This document shows, piece after piece, positions 38,129-42,538 of a stretch of DNA of 42,538 bases (the stretch's first letter is position 1; the number at the start of each line of letters is the position of its first letter). Below the pieces are notes generated by a model that worked only from the letters and a program-made list of their open reading frames with translations, searched no databases and was not told where the DNA came from. The DNA is from Anaerolineales bacterium UBA2317 (GTDB lineage: Bacteria; Chloroflexota; Anaerolineae; Anaerolineales; Villigracilaceae): contig DDVH01000022.1 in assembly GCA_002345215.1 (NCBI GenBank), positions 286,493 to 329,030 of the forward strand, in the 5' to 3' direction. Position numbers and translations under genes: made by a program.

Positions 38129-39102
38129 TCCACACTCTTTCGCGCCGTCAAGATATTTTCATGCGATGTGACATACGGAACAACACAACCTGTACTCAAG
38201 ATGAATCTTCGTCCTTTTGTTTCTTCGATGGATTGCTTCGCTTCTTTCTTAACGTCAGCTTGATTCCCGTTTTGAAGTGTATCTTGTCTGATACCACCAC
38301 ATACTACACCTTTGAATAAACTTAGACCTTCTGTCAGTGGTGGATATGTTTCTTGGTCATGCCAGTTGACAATGTGAAATTTCAATAAACGTAATAAAGA
38401 AAAATATACATCCGTGCCATGTAGATGAAGCATATTGCACCATAAATTTTCTGCTGGTTTTAGTGTCTCTTGATCAAATGGCAAAGCGATATCTTTATAG
38501 GTATCTAAGTCTATTACACTGGCTTGGGCATGTTGAACAGCATAAAAGATTCCGTCTACACCAATGTCATTGACTGCTTCAATAAATTTTATTGTCGTTT
38601 TGGTAATTGTCTCTAAACCTTTTACAACTGCATTAGGGTATTTACGAATATGTTCAAGTAACAAGTCATTGCCTGCTAAATTTTTCGCTTGTGACAATGG
38701 ATTGAAAACTGTTTGAATTAACGGAGTCTCAGGCGAAAGATTCTGTTTGATTAGGCGCAAACAGGCTAGCTGTCCAGAAAGATGCGGAGAAGTTAATGGA
38801 TCAAGCGGTTTAAGAGTCTCCCAATCTTGCGGAGTCTTAATCACATGTTTTGTATAAGCGCGCGAACCTTCGGGATTATTTTGCCATTCATCCTCAACGC
38901 CCCAATCTTTGACCATGAACGAAGACGCGGGCGTAACTTTGACAATATCGAAATCATACGTTTGTTGAAATTCAAGCGTGGCTTTTGCAAGTGATTCGGG
39001 ATTTTGGTCTTCGTGTGGAAAATGTCGCCACAAAGCAATGGGCGTGCGGTCTGGCGTTTCATTATTGAGACTTGCTTGAATGCGTTCACGATGTGTTGTC
39101 AT
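38125..39102 (-). CDS. Uroporphyrinogen decarboxylase (URO-D) family protein
   Basis: The 325-residue protein has a TIM-barrel URO-D fold: MTTHRERIQASLNNETPDRTPIALWRHF at the N-terminus, LIQTVFNPLSQAKNL, CNMLHLHGTDVYF and RRFILSTGCVVPYVTSHENI at the C-terminus, ending with the usual GC.vP motif. It is closer to MtaA/CmuA-like corrinoid methyltransferase relatives than to HemE, because the HemE N-terminal tetrapyrrole-binding motif is absent. The substrate is unknown. It lies in a tight cluster with 3-4 bp gaps or overlaps. Confidence 0.85.
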   Translation of the reverse strand: MTTHRERIQASLNNETPDRTPIALWRHFPHEDQNPESLAKATLEFQQTYDFDIVKVTPASSFMVKDWGVEDEWQNNPEGSRAYTKHVIKTPQDWETLKPLDPLTSPHLSGQLACLRLIKQNLSPETPLIQTVFNPLSQAKNLAGNDLLLEHIRKYPNAVVKGLETITKTTIKFIEAVNDIGVDGIFYAVQHAQASVIDLDTYKDIALPFDQETLKPAENLWCNMLHLHGTDVYFSLLRLLKFHIVNWHDQETYPPLTEGLSLFKGVVCGGIRQDTLQNGNQADVKKEAKQSIEETKGRRFILSTGCVVPYVTSHENILTARKSVE

Positions 39103-39105
39103 TTT

Positions 39106-39705
39106 TTATAACTCGCTTTCAAGGCGGTGACGATGATACATGCCTTCTCGAAAAGTTTTGACTATTGTAAACCCATTGGCTTGTGTGGCTTTGAGGCTGG
39201 CGATATTTTTTGTTTCAACACTAGCAAAAATTTTTTTATACCCGCGTTTTTTGCCTTCATCCATTAATGCTTTTTGTAAAGTTCTGCCTAATTTGTTGCT
39301 ACGATATTTTGGGTCAACGGTAAAGTAAACACACTCAATTGTATTTGGTTCATCCATTTGATTTTGAATGGTAACACTTGAAATTAACATTTGAAAAAAT
39401 GTTATCGGTTTTGTGAATAAAACTTTGAGAATATTTTTGATAAACCAAACTTTATCTTCGGTTAACTTTGAAGTTAATGCAGAAGGCTTAGGCGATGCAA
39501 GACTAAAGCCCATGATTTCTTTTGTTTCATCATCTTGTGCATAAAAGCCAAACGCTTTTTCATCTTTGATGGCGTTTTCAAAATATTTTAAAACAAAAGG
39601 AAAGCCAAGTTTAGATAATAAGCCTGCATCATGTAATTGAATCTCTGCAATGCGGGGTAATACATCGTAAGGTATTTCTCTTAAGGGTAAAAATATTGTT
39701 TTCAT
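39106..39705 (-). CDS. GNAT family N-acetyltransferase
   Basis: The 199-residue protein has a GNAT core: FAQDDETKEIMGFSLA, then ECVYFTVDPKYRSNKLGRTLQKALMDEGKKRGYKKI, in which YRSNKLGRTL is the acetyl-CoA loop, and late TKNIASLKATQANGFTIVK. The substrate is unknown. Separated by 2-3 bp from both neighbours on the minus strand, so it is cotranscribed with the lipoprotein and URO-D genes. Confidence 0.85.
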   Translation of the reverse strand: MKTIFLPLREIPYDVLPRIAEIQLHDAGLLSKLGFPFVLKYFENAIKDEKAFGFYAQDDETKEIMGFSLASPKPSALTSKLTEDKVWFIKNILKVLFTKPITFFQMLISSVTIQNQMDEPNTIECVYFTVDPKYRSNKLGRTLQKALMDEGKKRGYKKIFASVETKNIASLKATQANGFTIVKTFREGMYHRHRLESEL

Positions 39706-39707
39706 AT

Positions 39708-40706
39708 TTATTGCTTACAAAGAGTCCAAAAAAGATTGTTTGTTTCGTTTTCTATATATCCAATTGCTGAGCCGTTTGGGGATAGCAGTCCATTGCGTAT
39801 AAAAGGTTGTATATGAAAACTTGATTCCGCAAGAAAAGTCATTTTAGAACTATTAACATTGTATTTTATAACACTTATATATGGAAATGAGTCTGGCACT
39901 TGATATCCTACACTAACAAACTCACCTGTACTTATCCATCTGAAATCTAAAGGATTAAATACAGGAGTTAAAGTTATATTATTTGTGGAAATATCCCACA
40001 TCTTAACAATTGGATTTCCATTGTATTCGACAAACATTATTTGGGTTTCATCAGATGTAAGGTCTAAATATTGTATGTTTCCATAATTGCTCGATTGAGG
40101 AATTTCAATTTCAATTGTTTTATTTGAAAAATTAACAATATAAGCATGCGCTTCTATTATTCCAGCAGGTGATTGCCAATCTATAGCAATAATTGCTTCC
40201 TCGTCTTTGTTAAACCATTCTATAGCTTCAATTTCCCCATTAATTTTGCCAATATAAAACTCTTCATTGTTGTTTTTTAATTTGTAGTAAACATCATAGC
40301 TAGAAGGTTTCCCACGAGTAAATAGTATTGTTTTTTCACTGGGCGATAAAAATAATTCATTAAAGTTTTTTATATTAAAACCGTTATAATTAAGTGTAGG
40401 TGTTTGAAGATAAGAATTGCTAACTATATCTATTTGACTTGAACTTATATTGTATTTATACCAAATTTCACTGTCAAATTCTTTATAAAAAATAAATTCT
40501 CCATTTTCTGACCAGTTGAAATATCGAATATCTTTATCTGAAATTATTGTTGGAGGTAAAACACAACCAGTATTTGGCGTTTCGCTTGCTAATATTGGTA
40601 CTAAGGTTTCGTTGGGGTTTTGCGTATGTAGAGAAGAGATTTCATTTATATTTTGACATTGGAAAAGCACTAAAGGAAGGAAAAACATATAATATTTTTT
40701 CAGCAT
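39708..40706 (-). CDS. Lipoprotein, probable beta-propeller (WD40/TolB-like)
   Basis: The 332-residue protein has a short signal and lipobox LFQC (Cys17). The rest is made of repeated beta-rich blocks such as IRYFNWSENGEFIFY, NELFLSPSEKTILFT, IEWFNKDEEAIIAID, LDLTSDETQIMFVE, FRWISTGEFVSVGY and NGLLSPNGSAIGYI, a pattern of WD40/TolB-type propeller blades. It is probably exposed on the cell surface; the ligand is unknown. It starts 1 bp after the FemAB-like stop. Its DNA looks more AT-rich than its neighbours. Confidence 0.75.
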   Translation of the reverse strand: MLKKYYMFFLPLVLFQCQNINEISSLHTQNPNETLVPILASETPNTGCVLPPTIISDKDIRYFNWSENGEFIFYKEFDSEIWYKYNISSSQIDIVSNSYLQTPTLNYNGFNIKNFNELFLSPSEKTILFTRGKPSSYDVYYKLKNNNEEFYIGKINGEIEAIEWFNKDEEAIIAIDWQSPAGIIEAHAYIVNFSNKTIEIEIPQSSNYGNIQYLDLTSDETQIMFVEYNGNPIVKMWDISTNNITLTPVFNPLDFRWISTGEFVSVGYQVPDSFPYISVIKYNVNSSKMTFLAESSFHIQPFIRNGLLSPNGSAIGYIENETNNLFWTLCKQ

Positions 40707-40707
40707 A

Positions 40708-41730
40708 TTAAACTAATCCGCGAATCAAATATGGACCTATTAAACGAATAACAAAACTTGGCAATCTCTTCCAAACTGCAATTGCCAATTGAAACTTTGG
40801 ACTTTTTTGATTTAGGGAAGGTACTTCATTTCCTTTTGCCAGCCAATACCAATAAGATAATAATTTCTTTTGTGGTGCCCATTTTGATTTGAAAATATCA
40901 TTGCCTGAGCCAATTAAACTTCGTCCGAGGTCGAAGGTCGAAAGTCCTTTGTTGATGGCATGTTCAATTACAGACCAATATAAAAATTCACCTGCATATG
41001 TTGAACGAGCAAAATGCAAAATATTGGCGTGTAAATTGAAAATCGTTTTGTCTTGATAAATAAAAACACCAGCACCTGTGATTTTTCCACGCGCGTCATA
41101 CGTCACTGCAAATTCTAAAGTGTCGCCTAAATATTCCGCCATTTTTCTCAAATATGTTTTTGCGTGATACGGTGAACCAAGTTCGTGCATACTTTTCGCA
41201 ATTGCTTCATAAGCATCATCTAACAAATCCAAATGTCCAAAACGAATTTGAAATCCTTTCTTCAAAGATTTACGAATGTGATTACGATGATCTGATGAAA
41301 ACTTTTTTAACAACTCATCAGGGTTTGGAGTCAAATCTATAAGATAAGTTTGATATACGGGATGTTGAATCCAGTTATCAGGTGGAGCTGAAGCGGCTTG
41401 GTCAAATCGAATCGAGACATATTCCGCTTCAATCTCAGCCGCAAGTTGCTTCGCGGACTTCAACAATTCATCTCGTGCCGATTCATTTTCAAATGCAAAT
41501 CCGCCGTAATTGCCGAATGGAGCAGTTGCCAAATAATGCCCAAAAACTGGATGTTTGATTTCAGCCAACGAAAGCGCGCCAACGATTTGATTGTTCGCTT
41601 CAGCAATAAACCGATGAATTTTATGACCATACATTTCATGCACGAAATTCATCCATGAATCTAAACCAACATAACTGAGTTGATTTTCAAAATGTGGCGC
41701 GTTGATTAAGTCAACTTTTTGAATGTTCAT
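40708..41730 (-). CDS. FemAB/BioF2-like acyltransferase, PEP-CTERM/XrtA-associated type
   Basis: The 340-residue protein has two GNAT-like halves, with AEANNQIVGALSLAEI in the first and KKFSSDHRNHIRKSLKKGF and FDLGRSLIGSGNDIFKSKWAPQKKLLSYWY in the second. The latter strings mark the FemAB-like proteins found in exopolysaccharide and exosortase (XrtA) loci, where they may transfer an acyl or aminoacyl group to surface glycan. The start overlaps the end of the polysaccharide deacetylase gene by 20 bp. No exosortase gene is in the window. Confidence 0.83.
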   Translation of the reverse strand: MNIQKVDLINAPHFENQLSYVGLDSWMNFVHEMYGHKIHRFIAEANNQIVGALSLAEIKHPVFGHYLATAPFGNYGGFAFENESARDELLKSAKQLAAEIEAEYVSIRFDQAASAPPDNWIQHPVYQTYLIDLTPNPDELLKKFSSDHRNHIRKSLKKGFQIRFGHLDLLDDAYEAIAKSMHELGSPYHAKTYLRKMAEYLGDTLEFAVTYDARGKITGAGVFIYQDKTIFNLHANILHFARSTYAGEFLYWSVIEHAINKGLSTFDLGRSLIGSGNDIFKSKWAPQKKLLSYWYWLAKGNEVPSLNQKSPKFQLAIAVWKRLPSFVIRLIGPYLIRGLV

Positions 41731-42538
41731 TCAAGTAATCTTTCATCGTTGAAGTCGGGAAGTTTTTCAATAAATCTTTCAGAAACGCGGATTTATTCAA
41801 AGTAAATGGATACAACAATGGATGATACAGCATATCCACTGCAAATTTCTTTATAAAGTTTTCTGGTGAAATAATTTCGTATGGATGTAAAAATATGACA
41901 GGACTTAAACCTGCTTTCAACTCTTTTTCGATAATGTTGAAAACGGTTTTTGTAAACAAACCGCTCATCATACTTGAGCCGTAAGGGAATTCACCACCCA
42001 AAACAAGTGGCAAGTTCATATTGCGTGGTGCCTGAAAATTTTTAGGTTTTGATAACAAAGGCAATGTGCTGACAGGAATTTCTTGAATGTTTCCTTTTTG
42101 GATAACATTTCCGCTAGGTGCATAGATTGAGGAACTGTAGGTGAAATTATATTTCTCCAAAAGAGGATATACGGCTTCAATGGTGTTAATCATCGGCGCG
42201 CGATAACCTTGCACATTATATTTTTTCCGCCATTCGGCTGAGGCTTTGAAATCTTTTTCGATTTCTGCTTCACTGGTTAATGGTCTGTGAATTTGACAGT
42301 GAAGTCCAATCTCATGCCTTGCTGATGAAATTTTTTGAGGTAAATCGGGATACCAGTCAATTAATTCACCAACTAAGTAAAACGAAACTTTTTTGTCGCC
42401 GAAGATTTCCAGAATTGGATCAACCACTTGGTTACAAAAATTATCATCTAAAGCAAAACGTTTTTCTGGTGGAAGAAAATCATAACGACGTGAAGGCGCA
42501 AACCATGATTCGTAATCTATGGTTAACAATAAGCGGGG
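41711..42538 (-). CDS. Polysaccharide deacetylase (NodB-type), cut by the right edge
   Basis: The gene runs off the right edge; the frame is open through 42538 (reading PRLLLTIDYESW), so the true start is just outside. About 275 residues are visible. NodB features are LLTIDYESWF (catalytic and metal Asp region), HEIGLHCQIHRPLT (metal His pair) and GYRAPMINT (motif 3), with VIFLHPYEI as the late motif. It resembles the XrtA-system deacetylases of exopolysaccharide loci, and the following FemAB-like gene supports that. Confidence 0.88.
   Translation of the reverse strand, partial: PRLLLTIDYESWFAPSRRYDFLPPEKRFALDDNFCNQVVDPILEIFGDKKVSFYLVGELIDWYPDLPQKISSARHEIGLHCQIHRPLTSEAEIEKDFKASAEWRKKYNVQGYRAPMINTIEAVYPLLEKYNFTYSSSIYAPSGNVIQKGNIQEIPVSTLPLLSKPKNFQAPRNMNLPLVLGGEFPYGSSMMSGLFTKTVFNIIEKELKAGLSPVIFLHPYEIISPENFIKKFAVDMLYHPLLYPFTLNKSAFLKDLLKNFPTSTMKDYLNEHSKS

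Overview
The window is a 42.5 kb stretch of bacterial chromosome. It is AT-rich (about 40% GC by eye), densely coding, and has no tRNA, rRNA, CRISPR array, transposase or phage gene that I can see. Gene content suggests a heterotrophic, filament-type Chloroflexota of the Anaerolineae kind. The signs are an acyl-CoA carboxylase with separate biotin carboxylase, BCCP and carboxyltransferase genes, acyl-CoA dehydrogenases, a PabB-PabC fusion, many GT-C and GT2 glycosyltransferases, lipobox lipoproteins, and many dispersed palindromic repeats. This placement is inference.

Layout. 1-0.75 kb: end of a minus-strand cox/xdh-type accessory operon (XdhC fragment, CoxG). 1.05-3.1 kb: NCS2 uracil/xanthine permease and a lipoprotein. 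3.1-6.7 kb: fused PabB-PabC, a VanZ-like protein and a Tat-exported flavin amine oxidase whose 3' end is duplicated downstream. 6.9-8.4 kb: membrane protein and ScpA. 8.6-10.4 kb: molybdopterin genes moaC, cupin, moaD, moaE. 10.7-14.3 kb: fabF, rplS, a peptidase C26 amidotransferase, murI. 14.3-25.9 kb: a long minus-strand run: acyl-CoA dehydrogenase, GT2, methyltransferase, MDR dehydrogenase, GT-C protein and membrane protein (joined by 4-bp overlaps or abutting), then carboxyltransferase, biotin carboxylase, BCCP, CYTH protein and PIN protein. 26.2-30.2 kb: polyamine-type ABC transporter in the order D-A-B-C. 30.3-34.2 kb: a small ORF overlapping a SET-domain methyltransferase, a GT-C protein, a CPBP protease, GNAT and ComEA-like proteins. 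34.2-37.2 kb: LysE exporter, a second acyl-CoA dehydrogenase, DUF2007 protein, cyclophilin. 37.2-42.5 kb: a tight minus-strand cluster of membrane protein, RsmD, URO-D protein, GNAT, lipoprotein, FemAB-like protein and polysaccharide deacetylase (cut by the right edge).

Two window-wide patterns stand out. First, about ten genes that lack a Shine-Dalgarno sequence have a TATAAT-like box only 4-9 nt before the ATG, which predicts leaderless mRNAs; other genes have clear AGGAG sites. Second, most intergenic spaces hold palindromic elements that look modular. Two ~90 bp families (here R2 and R3) have an outer stem and three side hairpins, and their outer stems differ by paired changes. They share one hairpin with a third family (R4), which occurs as 123-bp inverted pairs. 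One R2 copy carries an R4 hairpin in place of an arm tip, and copies are captured in frame inside genes. A separate 28-nt palindrome family (R1) sits at gene ends. These elements, with the -10 boxes placed at their edges, are the most interesting feature of the window.
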